From: Pseudomonas sp. URMO17WK12:I2
GTDB taxonomy: Bacteria > Pseudomonadota > Gammaproteobacteria > Pseudomonadales > Pseudomonadaceae
DNA: 64,000 nt
Direction of reading: 5' to 3'
NCBI RefSeq assembly: GCF_003253735.1
Contig: NZ_QKYW01000003.1
Location: 186,001 to 250,000, forward strand
Shown here: in pieces, positions 46,285-55,905 of the stretch
How positions within the stretch are numbered: position 1 is the first letter of the stretch
How the letters are laid out: every line of letters begins with the position of its first letter
Notes under the pieces: generated by a model
Database searches by the model: none
What the model was told of the DNA's origin: nothing
The model's input: the letters and a program-made list of their open reading frames with translations, nothing else
Position numbers and translations under genes: made by a program

Positions 46285-46536
46285 TCAGGCATCGAGCTGT
46301 TTGGCCGTTTCCACACCAGATGCACTGAGCTTGATGGGGTAATGGATGGATAATTCGCCGCCACTTTCGGACAGGGCGCCATCGTGAATAAGCCCGTTTT
46401 GCTGCAGGTGCTTGAGCATGTCGGCAACCGCGTGCTCGCCGCGGAAGTTGTCCAGCACCTCTTTGCCGAGGCCGGCAGGGTGAGCGTGCAGCAGACGAGT
46501 GAGAACTTCTTTCTTCAGGTCATTGTCGATGGACAT
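46285..46536 (-). CDS. Small conserved hypothetical protein
   Basis: 83 residues, reading SIDNDLKKEVLTRLLHAHPA, FRGEHAVADMLKHLQQNGLI and SIHYPIKLSASGVETAKQLD. The helix pattern followed by a beta strand pair is like a winged helix, but no known DNA-binding family is recognised. No signal peptide. AGGTTCGC precedes the ATG. Monocistronic, divergent from galU. Confidence 0.65.
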   Translation of the reverse strand: MSIDNDLKKEVLTRLLHAHPAGLGKEVLDNFRGEHAVADMLKHLQQNGLIHDGALSESGGELSIHYPIKLSASGVETAKQLDA

Positions 46537-46683
46537 GCGAACCTCGCGTTGCAGTGGGTTTCACTTGTTGTGACTGCCTGCTGCGGTAAACGTTTGAGCG
46601 GTTTGCATTGCTTTCGTTGTAAGCCGTGTGCGTCCTGCTAGACTGCTGCGGCGTCGATAACCCTCTCTCATTCAGGGACTTCC

Positions 46684-47520
46684 ATGATCAAGAAATGCTT
46701 GTTTCCTGCCGCTGGCTACGGCACTCGTTTTCTCCCGGCAACCAAGGCCATGCCCAAGGAGATGCTGCCAATCGTGAACAAGCCGTTGATCCAGTACGGT
46801 GTGGAGGAAGCGCTGTCTGCAGGGCTTACCGAAATCGCCATGGTGACCGGTCGCGGCAAGCGTTCGCTGGAAGACCACTTCGACATCAGTTACGAGCTGG
46901 AAGAGCAGATTCGCAATACCGACAAGGAAAAGTACCTGGTCGGCATCCGTCGTCTGATCGACAACTGCACCTTCTCCTACACCCGCCAGGTGGAAATGAA
47001 GGGCCTGGGCCACGCCATCCTCAGTGGCCGCCCGCTGATCGGCGACGAGCCGTTCGCCGTGGTGCTGGCTGACGACCTGTGCCTGAATCTGGAAGGCGAC
47101 AGCGTGCTGACCCAGATGGTCAAGCTGTACAACCAGTTCCGTTGCTCGATCGTCGCGGTGCAGGAAGTGCCGATGGACGAGATCCACAAGTACGGCGTGA
47201 TCGCCGGCGAGATGATCCGTGACGACATCTTCCGGGTGAACAGCATGGTCGAGAAGCCCAAGGCCGAGGACGCGCCGTCCAACCTGGCGATCATCGGCCG
47301 TTACATCCTGACGCCGGATATCTTCGAGCTGATCGAGAACACCGAGCCGGGTAAGGGTGGCGAGATCCAGATTACCGACGCGCTGATGAAACAGGCCCAG
47401 GACGGCTGCGTGCTGGCCTATAAATTCAAGGGGCAGCGTTTCGACTGCGGTGGTGCCGAGGGCTATATCGAGGCGACCAATTTCTGCTTCGAGAAACTCT
47501 ACAAGACTGGCAGGGGCTGA
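46684..47520 (+). CDS. galU: UTP-glucose-1-phosphate uridylyltransferase
   Basis: 278 residues; E. coli-type GalU pattern FPAAGYGTRFLPATKAMPKE (nucleotide-binding loop), VMVTGRGKRSLEDHFD-like MVTGRGKRSLEDHFDISYEL, ADDLCLN and FDCGGAEGYIEATNF. It makes UDP-glucose for LPS core, exopolysaccharide and trehalose in the cytoplasm. AGGGA lies before the ATG, and a terminator follows at 47541. Confidence 0.96.
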   Translation: MIKKCLFPAAGYGTRFLPATKAMPKEMLPIVNKPLIQYGVEEALSAGLTEIAMVTGRGKRSLEDHFDISYELEEQIRNTDKEKYLVGIRRLIDNCTFSYTRQVEMKGLGHAILSGRPLIGDEPFAVVLADDLCLNLEGDSVLTQMVKLYNQFRCSIVAVQEVPMDEIHKYGVIAGEMIRDDIFRVNSMVEKPKAEDAPSNLAIIGRYILTPDIFELIENTEPGKGGEIQITDALMKQAQDGCVLAYKFKGQRFDCGGAEGYIEATNFCFEKLYKTGRG

Positions 47521-47540
47521 CCGCCATCCGGTAGTGCAGG

Positions 47541-47564
47541 AAAACCGCCTTCGGGCGGTTTTCT
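47541..47564. terminator. Bidirectional terminator between galU and the VOC gene
   Basis: Stem AAAACCGCC / GGCGGTTTT with UUCG-type tetraloop TTCG, between two convergent genes. Confidence 0.92.
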
Positions 47565-47568
47565 CGTT

Positions 47569-47991
47569 TCAGGCTTCATTGATCGGTGTGGCGCCAGGGC
47601 CAAGCGGCTGGCCATAGCTGAATTCGATCTGGTGGCCCGCCGGATCACGCACGCCGCAGTAATAGCCCACCGGGTAGGGTTCGTCGCGCTGAGCCCAGAG
47701 CAGGCACCCGGCAGCCTCGGCTTTGGCGACCATTGCATCGACTTCTTCGCGGCTTTGCAGGGCGAAGCCGAAGTGACTGTAATCGTTGGTCGCCAACTGG
47801 CGCGGCTCGCCGCCTGGCATGATCACGAAGATGAAGTCGTTCTCGCGGCCCGGCTCGGCCATCCACACGATCTGCGAGCCCTTGCCGGGGCGACGGTGGA
47901 TGACCCGCATGCCGCAGAAGTCTTCGTAGAAGCCGATGCAGGCCTGCAGATCCGGTACGTGAAGCGCGAGATGGGTAAGAATCGGGCGCAT
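47569..47991 (-). CDS. VOC (glyoxalase I-like) family protein
   Basis: 140 residues in two beta-alpha-beta-beta-beta modules: ILTHLALHVPDLQACIGFYE with a metal-ligand His near residue 7, HFGFALQSREEVDAMVAKAE, and VRDPAGHQIEFSYGQPLG with the metal-ligand Glu. Members are lyases, dioxygenases or resistance proteins; this short single-domain form is often called lactoylglutathione lyase-like. Exact reaction unknown. Confidence 0.85.
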   Translation of the reverse strand: MRPILTHLALHVPDLQACIGFYEDFCGMRVIHRRPGKGSQIVWMAEPGRENDFIFVIMPGGEPRQLATNDYSHFGFALQSREEVDAMVAKAEAAGCLLWAQRDEPYPVGYYCGVRDPAGHQIEFSYGQPLGPGATPINEA

Positions 47992-48109
47992 GGCTGTGCT
48001 CCTCTGTTAAGCCTCTAGACCCACCCGGGCGCCGACAAGTTTGCGCCATGTGCCAGGCGGGCAGGGCGCTGCGTTTGCGGTATGCTCTGCGTCTGTTCAG
48101 GAGGCTGTT

Positions 48110-49465
48110 ATGACCTACGATTTCGATCTGTTTGTAATCGGTGCCGGCTCCGGTGGCGTGCGCGCGGCGCGCTTTGCGGCGGGCTATGGCGCCCGGGTTG
48201 CCGTGGCGGAAAGCCGTTATCTGGGCGGTACCTGCGTAAACGTCGGGTGCGTGCCGAAAAAGCTGCTGGTCTACGGCGCCCAGTTCGCCGACGAGTTCGA
48301 GCATGCCGAAGGCTTTGGCTGGACGCCCGGGCAGGCCAGTTTCAGCTGGCCGACGCTGATCGCCAACAAGAACCGCGAGATCGAGCGCCTCAACGGTATC
48401 TATCGCAAGCTGCTGGTGGGCAGCGGCGTGAGCCTGCTCGAGGGCCATGCGCGCCTGCTCGACGAGCACCGGGTGGAAGTCGATGGCAAGACCTACAGCG
48501 CCGAGCGCATTCTGATCGCCACTGGCGGCTGGCCGCATATCCCGGAAATTCCGGGCCATGAACACGCGATCAACTCCAACCAGGCGTTCTTCCTGGAAGA
48601 ACTGCCCAGGCGCGTGCTGGTGGTCGGTGGCGGCTACATCGCCGTGGAGTTCGCCTCGATCTTCAACGGCCTCGGCGCGCAGACCTCACTGTTGTATCGA
48701 GGTGAGCTGTTTTTGCGCGGTTTCGACAATTCCCTGCGTACCCACCTGCACGAGGAGCTGGGCAAAAAAGGCCTGGATGTGCAGTTCAATACCGATATCG
48801 CCCGCATCGACAAGCAGGCCGACGGCAGCCTGCGGGCCACTCTCAAGGATGGTCGCACGCTGGAGGCCGACTGCATCTTCTACGCCACCGGTCGCCGCCC
48901 GATGCTCGATAACCTGGGCCTGGAGAACACATCGGTCAGCCTGGACGACAAGGGCTATATCAAGGTCGATGACGAGTACCAGACCACCGCGCCGTCGATC
49001 CTGGCCATCGGTGACGTGATCGGTCGCGTGCAACTGACGCCCGTGGCCCTGGCCGAAGGCATGGCGGTGGCGCGTCGCCTGTTCAAGCCGGAGGAGTACC
49101 GCAAGGTCGACTACCGGATGATCCCCACGGCGGTATTCAGCCTGCCGAATATCGGCACCGTCGGGCTCAGCGAAGAGCAGGCCCGTGAGGCCGGGCATGA
49201 GGTGAAGATCTTCGAGAGCCGCTTCCGGCCGATGAAGCTGACGCTGACCGAAAGCGACGAGCGCACGCTCATGAAACTGGTGGTCGATGCCAAGACCGAC
49301 CGCGTGCTGGGCTGCCATATGGTCGGGCCCGATGCCGGCGAGATCGTCCAGGGGCTGGCGGTCGCGCTCAAAGCGGGAGCGACCAAGCAGGTGTTCGATG
49401 AAACCATCGGCGTTCATCCCAGCGCCGCCGAAGAGTTCGTGACCCTGCGTACGCCGGTGAACTGA
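48110..49465 (+). CDS. gor: Glutathione-disulfide reductase
   Basis: 451 residues. FAD site [20 protein letters not shown], redox disulfide [14 protein letters not shown] (Cys42, Cys47), NADPH site [19 protein letters not shown], and C-terminal catalytic His in [15 protein letters not shown]. It keeps glutathione reduced using NADPH in the cytoplasm. CAGGAGGC sits eight bases before the ATG and overrules an open frame upstream. The TRIC gene follows seven bases after the stop. Confidence 0.95.
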   Translation: MTYDFDLFVIGAGSGGVRAARFAAGYGARVAVAESRYLGGTCVNVGCVPKKLLVYGAQFADEFEHAEGFGWTPGQASFSWPTLIANKNREIERLNGIYRKLLVGSGVSLLEGHARLLDEHRVEVDGKTYSAERILIATGGWPHIPEIPGHEHAINSNQAFFLEELPRRVLVVGGGYIAVEFASIFNGLGAQTSLLYRGELFLRGFDNSLRTHLHEELGKKGLDVQFNTDIARIDKQADGSLRATLKDGRTLEADCIFYATGRRPMLDNLGLENTSVSLDDKGYIKVDDEYQTTAPSILAIGDVIGRVQLTPVALAEGMAVARRLFKPEEYRKVDYRMIPTAVFSLPNIGTVGLSEEQAREAGHEVKIFESRFRPMKLTLTESDERTLMKLVVDAKTDRVLGCHMVGPDAGEIVQGLAVALKAGATKQVFDETIGVHPSAAEEFVTLRTPVN

Positions 49466-49472
49466 CTTGTCG

Positions 49473-50096
49473 ATGAGCCAGCTGTTTTACCTGGCGGACC
49501 TGTTCGGAGTAGCGGTGTTCGCCATCACCGGTGCGCTGATGGCCGGGCGCAAGTCCATGGATCTGTTTGGCGTGCTGGTGATCGCCATCATCACCGCCCT
49601 GGGCGGTGGCACCCTGCGTGATGTGATTCTGGATAACCACCCGGTCAGCTGGATCCGCAACGACACCTACATCCTGGTCGCCACCGTGGCGGCGCTGGGC
49701 ACGGTGATCTGGGTGCGCATGACCCGGCCGATCCACGAAAAGGGCCTGTTGATCGCCGACGCCTTCGGGCTGTCGGTGTTCACCGTGATCGGCACCGAGG
49801 TCGCCCTGCAGTACGCCATGCCATCCAGTACGGCGGTGATCATGGGCGTCATGACCGGGGTTGCCGGCGGCGTGATGCGTGATGTGATCTGCAACGAGAT
49901 TCCACTGATCTTCAAGAAGGAGATCTACGCCACTGCCTGCCTGGCCGGCGCGGTGACCTTCGTGCTGTTGCGCATGCTGGAAACCCCGCACTGGCTGGAT
50001 ACCGGGGTGGCCATGCTGGTGGTGCTGGGCATTCGGCTGGCGGCCATTCGCTGGAGTTTTTCACTGCCGCGATTCCATTTGCTGGATCGCGACTGA
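49473..50096 (+). CDS. TRIC/UPF0126 family cation channel
   Basis: 207 residues with seven membrane segments in two repeats: FGVAVFAITGALMAGRKSMD and DAFGLSVFTVIGTEVALQYA, each followed by GGGTLRD / AGGVMRD, the lipid-binding and gating motif of the prokaryotic TRIC family (YadS/UPF0126). It conducts monovalent cations. It starts at ATG 49473; a TTG six bases upstream is possible, and the ribosome site is weak, suggesting coupling with gor. Confidence 0.88.
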   Translation: MSQLFYLADLFGVAVFAITGALMAGRKSMDLFGVLVIAIITALGGGTLRDVILDNHPVSWIRNDTYILVATVAALGTVIWVRMTRPIHEKGLLIADAFGLSVFTVIGTEVALQYAMPSSTAVIMGVMTGVAGGVMRDVICNEIPLIFKKEIYATACLAGAVTFVLLRMLETPHWLDTGVAMLVVLGIRLAAIRWSFSLPRFHLLDRD

Positions 50097-50153
50097 ACCC
50101 TATCGCCTGACCGCTCGTTCTCGCCACTCACACCGCTCGCCAAGGATGGTTCG

Positions 50154-51533
50154 ATGCACCGCTTGCTCCTGTGTCTTTGCCTGATCTGCTCCAACGTCAC
50201 CGCTCAACAGGTGGTCAACGACGTGAGCGGCCTCAACCCTGTGGTGATGGCGCGCGTGGTGGCGCCGCGTAGCGAGCAGGCTGTCGTCGATGCGCTGCGC
50301 AGTTACCCGGGCGCCGTCAGCATTGGCGGCGGGCGTTACAGCATGGGCGGGCAGACCGCTGCAGACGGCGCACTGCAGCTGGACATGCGCAGCCTGGATA
50401 AGGTGCTCGAGTTCTCCCCGGAGCGCCGCGAGATTCGTGTGCAGAGCGGGATCACCTGGCGCGCGATACTCGAGTACATCGACCCCTACGACCTGTCGCC
50501 GCAGATCATGCAGTCCTACGCCAACTTCACGGTGGGCGGCTCGTTATCGGTCAACGTGCATGGCCGCTATGTGGGCGAGGGGCCCATCGTGGGGTCGGTA
50601 AAGGCCATCCGTGTGGTGCTCGCCGACGGCCGCGTAGTGGACGCCAGCCCGACCGACAATGCCGCGCTGTTTCACGGCGTGATCGGTGGCTACGGTGGCC
50701 TTGGAGTGATTGTCGAAGCGACGCTGGGGCTGGCGGAAAACACCCGTATCGCCAGGGAAAGCCAGGTCATGGCGCTGCAGGACTATCGACCGTGGTTCTA
50801 CCGTGAGGTGGCGTCCCAGGCGGATCTGGTGATGCACAACGGCATTCTCTACCCCGATGATTTTTCCACGGTGCGCGCGGTGTCTTATCGGCGCACCGAG
50901 GCGGCGCTTACCGAGCCTGACCGGTTGAGCCCGTTGCAGCAGGGCAGCCACCTGCAGCGTATGGGGATTCGCCTGAGTGGTTCATCTTCGGGCATCAAGC
51001 TGCGCGAGGCGGCGCTCGACCCGTTGCTGTTTCGCAGCCCCAAGGTGCAGTGGCGCAACCACGAGGCGAGCCTGGATGTCAGCGAGCTGGAGCCGATATC
51101 CGGGGCGGATTTCAGTTATGTGCTGCAGGAGTACTTCGTGCCGCCGGCGCAGCTGGAACGGTTCGTTGGCGAACTGGCGCGGCTGACTCATCAGCATCAG
51201 GCCACGCTGATCAACGTTTCCATTCGCCATGCCAAGGCCGATCCGCACACATTGCTGAGCTGGGCGCCGGAGGAAGTCTTCGCGCTGGTGCTGTATTACC
51301 GCCAGGGCTCATCGCCGCTAGAGCGGGAGCGGGCGGCGGTCTGGACGCGTGACCTGATTGCCGCTGTATTGCGCTGTGGCGGTCGGCATTACCTGCCGTA
51401 TCAGATTCACGCCAGCCGCGAGCAGTTTCTGCAGGGTTACCCGCGGGCTGCGGAATATTTCGCGCTCAAACGCCAGGTGGACCCCAGCAACCGGTTTCGC
51501 AACCGGCTGTGGGATGCCTATTACCAACCCTGA
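50154..51533 (+). CDS. Exported FAD-binding oxidoreductase
   Basis: 459 residues. A signal peptide-like start (MHRLLLCLCLICSNVTAQ), then a PCMH-type FAD domain: ALRSYPGAVSIGGGRYSMGG, QSGITWRAILEYIDPYDLSP, YANFTVGGSLSVNVHGRYVG and LFHGVIGGYGGLGVIVEATL. The C-terminal region (FALKRQVDPSNRFRNRLWDA) is typical of the FAD_binding_4/BBE oxidases such as sugar or alcohol oxidases. Substrate unknown; likely periplasmic or membrane-associated. Confidence 0.83.
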   Translation: MHRLLLCLCLICSNVTAQQVVNDVSGLNPVVMARVVAPRSEQAVVDALRSYPGAVSIGGGRYSMGGQTAADGALQLDMRSLDKVLEFSPERREIRVQSGITWRAILEYIDPYDLSPQIMQSYANFTVGGSLSVNVHGRYVGEGPIVGSVKAIRVVLADGRVVDASPTDNAALFHGVIGGYGGLGVIVEATLGLAENTRIARESQVMALQDYRPWFYREVASQADLVMHNGILYPDDFSTVRAVSYRRTEAALTEPDRLSPLQQGSHLQRMGIRLSGSSSGIKLREAALDPLLFRSPKVQWRNHEASLDVSELEPISGADFSYVLQEYFVPPAQLERFVGELARLTHQHQATLINVSIRHAKADPHTLLSWAPEEVFALVLYYRQGSSPLERERAAVWTRDLIAAVLRCGGRHYLPYQIHASREQFLQGYPRAAEYFALKRQVDPSNRFRNRLWDAYYQP

Positions 51534-52307
51534 TCAGTGACGCGCCGACACGTCGCCAAGGAACTTGCTGAGAAATTGCTGGGTGCGTGCCTGCTTGGGT
51601 GCGCTGAACAGCTCGCGCGCGTCGCCCTGTTCGACGATCACGCCGCCATCGATGAAGATCGCCCGGTTGGCCACGTCACGGGCGAAACTCATCTCGTGGG
51701 TGACGATGACCAGCGTGCGGTTTTCCTCGGCCAGGGCGCGGATGGTCGCCAGCACTTCGCCGACCAGTTCCGGGTCCAGTGCCGAGGTCGGTTCGTCGAA
51801 CAGGATCACGTCCGGCTCCATGGCCAGCGCCCGGGCAATGGCAACGCGCTGCTGCTGGCCACCGGACAGGCGCTTCGGGTAGGCATCCTCCTTGCCAGCC
51901 AGGCCCACCTTGGCCAGCAATTGTCGACCCAGCTCGATTGCCTTGTCTCGCGGCTGTTTCTTGACCACCAGCGGGCCTTCGATGACGTTTTCCAGGGCGC
52001 TACGGTGGGGAAACAGGTTGAAGTTCTGGAACACGAAACCGACCTGCTGGCGCAGCTTGCGAATCAGCCCCTGCTGCTGACTGATCGGCCTGCCGGCATC
52101 GATCTCGATCTCGCCGACGCGGATGCTGCCGCCGTCAGGGGTTTCCAGGAGGTTCAGGCAGCGCAGCAGCGTGGTCTTGCCCGAGCCACTGGGGCCGATG
52201 ATGGCGACGACTTCGCCAGCGGCGATATCCAGATCGATACCCTTGAGTACGCTCTGGCCCTTGAAGGATTTGCTCAGGTTGCGAACGGTGATCATGCTTG
52301 AGGCCAT
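51534..52307 (-). CDS. tcyN: Cystine ABC transporter ATP-binding protein
   Basis: 257 residues; polar amino-acid ABC ATPase: Walker A GPSGSGKTT, Q-loop FQNFNLFPHRSALENVIEGP, signature LSGGQQQR, Walker B VILFDEPTSALDPE, H-loop VTHEMSFARDVANRAIF. Assignment to cystine uptake comes from the adjacent TcyJ-type binding protein. The ATG overlaps the permease stop by one base (TGATG), with GAGGCGG upstream; a second ATG at 52295 is the usual GlnQ-like start. Last gene of the operon. Confidence 0.88.
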   Translation of the reverse strand: MASSMITVRNLSKSFKGQSVLKGIDLDIAAGEVVAIIGPSGSGKTTLLRCLNLLETPDGGSIRVGEIEIDAGRPISQQQGLIRKLRQQVGFVFQNFNLFPHRSALENVIEGPLVVKKQPRDKAIELGRQLLAKVGLAGKEDAYPKRLSGGQQQRVAIARALAMEPDVILFDEPTSALDPELVGEVLATIRALAEENRTLVIVTHEMSFARDVANRAIFIDGGVIVEQGDARELFSAPKQARTQQFLSKFLGDVSARH

Positions 52308-52975
52308 CAATTGTCCGCCTCGTGACGGTTGACGCGTGCTTCCAGTCGGTTCTGCAGGTGCGCCAGCAGGCTGGAAAGAATCCAGTAGATCACTGTTGCG
52401 GCCAGGTACATGGCAAACACCTCATAGGTGCGGGCGGTGATCAGTTGCGCCTGGCGGAACAGCTCGGGCACCTGGATGGTGGCAGCCAATGCGGTGTCCT
52501 TGACCAGCGAGATGAAGCTGTTGCCCAGCGGTGGCAGGGCCGTGCGCATCGCCTGCGGGAGGATGGCGCGCAGCATGGTCTGGCTCTTGCTCATGCCAAT
52601 GCTGGCCGCGGCTTCCCACTGGCCACGGTCGATGGAGGCGATCGCGGCCCGCATGATCTCGGCGACGTAGGCCGCCATGTTCAGCGAAAAGCCGATCAGC
52701 GCTGCGGTCAGCGGCTCGAGTTGCAGCCCCAGCTCGGGCAGGCCGAAGTAGATGATGAACAGCTGTACCAGCAGCGGAGTGCCGCGAAAGAACGAGATGT
52801 ACACTCGGGCCAGCCAACCCAGCGGGGCGATGGCGTAAAGCCGGACCAGGGCGAGACCGAAGCCCAGCAGCATGCCGAAGAACATGCCGCCGAGGCTCAG
52901 GACGATCGTCCAGATTGCACCCTTGAGCAGAAAGGGCAGGGAGTCCAGCACCAGCTGGAAGGTGTCCGGCGTCAT
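52307..52975 (-). CDS. tcyL: Cystine ABC transporter permease
   Basis: 222 residues, about five membrane segments, HisM/TcyL-type permease: IWTIVLSLGGMFFGMLLGFG, FFRGTPLLVQLFIIYFGLPE and the EAA loop EAAASIGMSKSQTMLRAILP. It forms the membrane channel of the cystine importer. It overlaps tcyJ by four bases (ATGA) and tcyN by one, so all three are translated together. Confidence 0.9.
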   Translation of the reverse strand: MTPDTFQLVLDSLPFLLKGAIWTIVLSLGGMFFGMLLGFGLALVRLYAIAPLGWLARVYISFFRGTPLLVQLFIIYFGLPELGLQLEPLTAALIGFSLNMAAYVAEIMRAAIASIDRGQWEAAASIGMSKSQTMLRAILPQAMRTALPPLGNSFISLVKDTALAATIQVPELFRQAQLITARTYEVFAMYLAATVIYWILSSLLAHLQNRLEARVNRHEADN

Positions 52976-53769
52976 TGCGTAACGTCAGCCTTGAACCATT
53001 TTTCAGAGAGCTGTTTCAAGGTGCCGTCGCTGCGCAGCTTTTCAATGGCCTTGTTGACGGCCGCGAGCAGTTCAGGATTGCCTTTGCGCAGCGCGATCCC
53101 GGATTCCTGGCGGGAGAAGGCCTCGCCAGCAACGGCCATGCGCTCGCCGGTCTTGGCGACCATTTCGAATGCGGCCAGGCGATCGACCAGTACCACGTCG
53201 ATACGACCTACGTTGAGGTCCTGGAACTTGGTCGGATCATCGTCATAGGTGCGGATGTCGGCCTGCGGTACGTTCTCCTTCAGCCACTTCTCGTAGTTGG
53301 TGCCAAGGCCGACACCGACTTTCTTGCCGGCCAGATCCGCAGCGGTCTTGACGCTGTCAGCATCATTCTTGCGGGTCAGTGCCTGAATGCCCGACACGGT
53401 ATAGGGCGCGGAGAAATCGTATTTCTTCTTGCGCTCATCGGAGATGGTGACCTGGTTGATCACCACATCGATGCGCCCCGATTCCAGCGAAGCCAGAATG
53501 CCGTCCCACTTGGTGGGCTGGAAGCTGACCTTTACGCCGAGCTCCTTGGCAAGAGCCGTTGCGAAGTCCACTTCGAAACCAGCCAGCTTGCCGCTTTCGT
53601 CCTGGAAGTTGAAGGGTGGGTAGGTGCCTTCCAGGCCCACCTTGATGGTGCCGGCATTCTTGATCTTCTGCAGGTCATCAGCCGCATGAGCCTGACCGCC
53701 CAAGCCGGCGAACAGCGCCAGGCCGAGGCTGCCAATAAGGAGATTTCGACGCAATGTGGCAATGATCAT
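52972..53769 (-). CDS. tcyJ: Cystine-binding periplasmic protein
   Basis: 265 residues. Signal peptide RRNLLIGSLGLALFAGLGGQ..AHA; then the SBP_bac_3 domain closely matching E. coli TcyJ/FliY: VGLEGTYPPFNFQDESGKLA, VVINQVTISDERKKKYDFSA, VGVGLGTNYEKWLKENVPQA and FSRQESGIALRKGN. It binds L-cystine and probably other diaminodicarboxylates. An AT-rich gap of 102 bases separates it from dcyD upstream on the same strand, so it may have its own promoter there. Confidence 0.92.
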   Translation of the reverse strand: MIIATLRRNLLIGSLGLALFAGLGGQAHAADDLQKIKNAGTIKVGLEGTYPPFNFQDESGKLAGFEVDFATALAKELGVKVSFQPTKWDGILASLESGRIDVVINQVTISDERKKKYDFSAPYTVSGIQALTRKNDADSVKTAADLAGKKVGVGLGTNYEKWLKENVPQADIRTYDDDPTKFQDLNVGRIDVVLVDRLAAFEMVAKTGERMAVAGEAFSRQESGIALRKGNPELLAAVNKAIEKLRSDGTLKQLSEKWFKADVTQ

Positions 53770-53871
53770 GTTCGAGCCTCTGTGGGTGCATGGGTAGGTG
53801 CTTTGGGACGCGGCACTCTAAGGTTGATCGGGTAGTCGAGAAAATAATAAAAAATTATTTGTATATAGCCT

Positions 53872-54876
53872 TTATAGAGTCAAGGACTGATATGCAAACA
53901 GGGCCGGCGCCCCGCCGGTATGCAGGAAAACGATCGGCTTGCCTTCCTCGAATGCACCTTTGTGCACGCCGTCGAGCAGGCCCGCGAAGGCCTTGCCGGT
54001 ATAGACGGGATCGAGCAGCAAACCCTGGCTGCTGGCCAGCAGGCGAATGGCGTCCAGCGTGCCGGTATTGGGTTCGCCGTAGCGCGGGCCGTAGTACTCG
54101 TCCCACAGCTCGATCGCCAGGTTTTCCGGCACCGGGATGCCGAGCAACTCGGCGGTGCGTTCGACCAATCCCAACACCTTGGGCCGTTGCAGGTCGGCGG
54201 GGCGCGACACGGTGATACCCAGTACCCGCCAGCCTGGCAGTACATGGGCCAGTGCCAGTGCAAGGCCCGCGTGCGTGGCGCCGCTACCGGAGGCGAGCAC
54301 CAGCGTGCCATTTTCCAGGCCCTTGGCACTGACCTGCTCGGCGAACTCCAGGCCTGCCTTTACATAACCCAGGGTGCCCAGGGCGTTGGAACCGCCGATC
54401 GGGATCACATAAGGGCTCTTGCCGGTGGCCCGCAGGCGCTCGGCCTTGGCCATCAGCATCAGGTCCGGCTCCTCGAGGTTGTCGACGTGCTCCACGCGCG
54501 TGCCGAACAGATCCAGCAGCAGGCGATTACCGTTGTGCAGGTAATTCTGCTCTTGAGTGTCGATGGGGTTTTCCAGCAAGGCAACGCAGGCCAGGCCCAG
54601 TTTGGCGGCCAGCGCGGCCGTCTGGCGCACATGATTGGACTGGATGGCGCCGGCAGTAATCAGCGTGTCGGCCTGCTGGGCAAGTGCGTCCGCCCCTAGG
54701 TATTCCAGCTTGCGCGCCTTGTTGCCGCCCAGGGCGAACAGGGTCAGGTCATCGCGCTTGACATAGATATCGCGGCCCATATGGTGCGACAGGCGCAGCA
54801 GATGCTGCAGCGGGGTGGCATGGGGAACCAGTTCCAGTCGCTCGAAACGGTTCAGGGCTTCGCTGATCATGTTCAT
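53872..54876 (-). CDS. dcyD: D-cysteine desulfhydrase
   Basis: 334 residues, PLP fold type II. VKRDDLTLFALGGNKARKLE carries the PLP lysine; AGAIQSNHVRQTAALAAKLG and LASGSGATHAGLALAL (phosphate loop) match DcyD/ACC-deaminase relatives. It breaks D-cysteine to pyruvate, ammonia and sulfide. It is the first gene before tcyJ-tcyL-tcyN, as in enteric fliY-dcyD loci, so it probably frees sulfur from what that system imports. Start: ATG 54876 (a second ATG at 54870; TTG at 54879). Confidence 0.91.
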   Translation of the reverse strand: MNMISEALNRFERLELVPHATPLQHLLRLSHHMGRDIYVKRDDLTLFALGGNKARKLEYLGADALAQQADTLITAGAIQSNHVRQTAALAAKLGLACVALLENPIDTQEQNYLHNGNRLLLDLFGTRVEHVDNLEEPDLMLMAKAERLRATGKSPYVIPIGGSNALGTLGYVKAGLEFAEQVSAKGLENGTLVLASGSGATHAGLALALAHVLPGWRVLGITVSRPADLQRPKVLGLVERTAELLGIPVPENLAIELWDEYYGPRYGEPNTGTLDAIRLLASSQGLLLDPVYTGKAFAGLLDGVHKGAFEEGKPIVFLHTGGAPALFAYQSLTL

Positions 54877-55086
54877 CAATCCGCAATAGAGGTGCTTTCA
54901 CTGTAGAAGTGACCGCCCGAAACACAACAAGTGCGCCAGCTTCTACTTATTCTGAAAAGAAATATGGGAATGAATTAAAAGTATTTTCATCGTATAACTG
55001 TGGGCCGTATTGTCAGCGCGCCGCCCTATCCGGTGCGGCACATGCCCATGCCGCTGTCGATCCCACGGCAACTACCGAGAATAAAC

Positions 55087-55866
55087 ATGAAAAAAACGCT
55101 TCTGTTGGCTGCATTGGCCTCCGTTCTGACTGCCCAGGCATTCGCCGCGGAAAAACTTACCGTGGCCGCCACGCCGGTTCCTCACGCCGAAATTCTCGAG
55201 CTGATCAAACCGAAGCTGGCGGAGCAGGGCGTCGACCTCGAAATCAAGGTGTTCACCGATTACGTGCAGCCCAACCTGCAGGTCGCCCAGAAGCAGCTCG
55301 ATGCCAACTATTTCCAGACCAAGCCCTACCTGGACAGCTTCAACGAGAGCCGCGGCACTGAACTGGTTATCGTCAAGGGCGTGCACGTCGAGCCCTTCGG
55401 CGGCTACTCCAGCAAGTACAAGAGCCTCAAGGAGCTGCCAGACGGCGCTACTATCGCCATCCCCAGCGAGGGCAGCAACAGTGGCCGCGCCTTGCTGCTG
55501 CTGCAGCATGCTGGCCTGCTGACCCTAAAGGACCCGAGCAACGCCCAGGCGACGCCGAAGGACCTGGCCACCAACCCGCACAACTTCAAGTTCAAGGAAC
55601 TGGAGGCGGCCATGCTGCCGCGGGTGCTGAATCAGGTCGACCTGGCGCTGATCAATACCAACTACGCCCTGGAAGCCAAGCTCAACCCGAACAAGGATGC
55701 GCTGGTACTCGAAGACAAGGATTCGCCTTACGTGAATTACCTGGTCGCGCGCCCGGACAACAAGGACAGCGACGCCATCAAGAAGCTGGCTGACTCGCTG
55801 ACCAGCCCGGACGTGAAGGCCTTTATCGAGAAGAAATATTCCGGCGCGGTGGTGCCTGCGTTCTAA
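55087..55866 (+). CDS. MetQ/NlpA-family substrate-binding protein (orphan)
   Basis: 259 residues. NlpA/MetQ domain: VAATPVPHAEILELIKPKLA, VFTDYVQPNLQVAQKQLDAN, YFQTKPYLDSFNESRG and LINTNYALEAKLNPNKDALV. The signal peptide (MKKTLLLAALASVLTAQAFA) has no lipobox cysteine, so unlike MetQ of E. coli it is a soluble periplasmic protein. No metI or metN is next to it. Ligand probably methionine or another sulfur compound given the neighbourhood. It is divergent from dcyD across an AT-rich region of 210 bases. The frame is open upstream, but the signal peptide fixes this ATG. Confidence 0.9.
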   Translation: MKKTLLLAALASVLTAQAFAAEKLTVAATPVPHAEILELIKPKLAEQGVDLEIKVFTDYVQPNLQVAQKQLDANYFQTKPYLDSFNESRGTELVIVKGVHVEPFGGYSSKYKSLKELPDGATIAIPSEGSNSGRALLLLQHAGLLTLKDPSNAQATPKDLATNPHNFKFKELEAAMLPRVLNQVDLALINTNYALEAKLNPNKDALVLEDKDSPYVNYLVARPDNKDSDAIKKLADSLTSPDVKAFIEKKYSGAVVPAF

Positions 55867-55905
55867 GGATCTGTCCACGATCTTTAGGCGATACACAGAG
55901 GCTGT

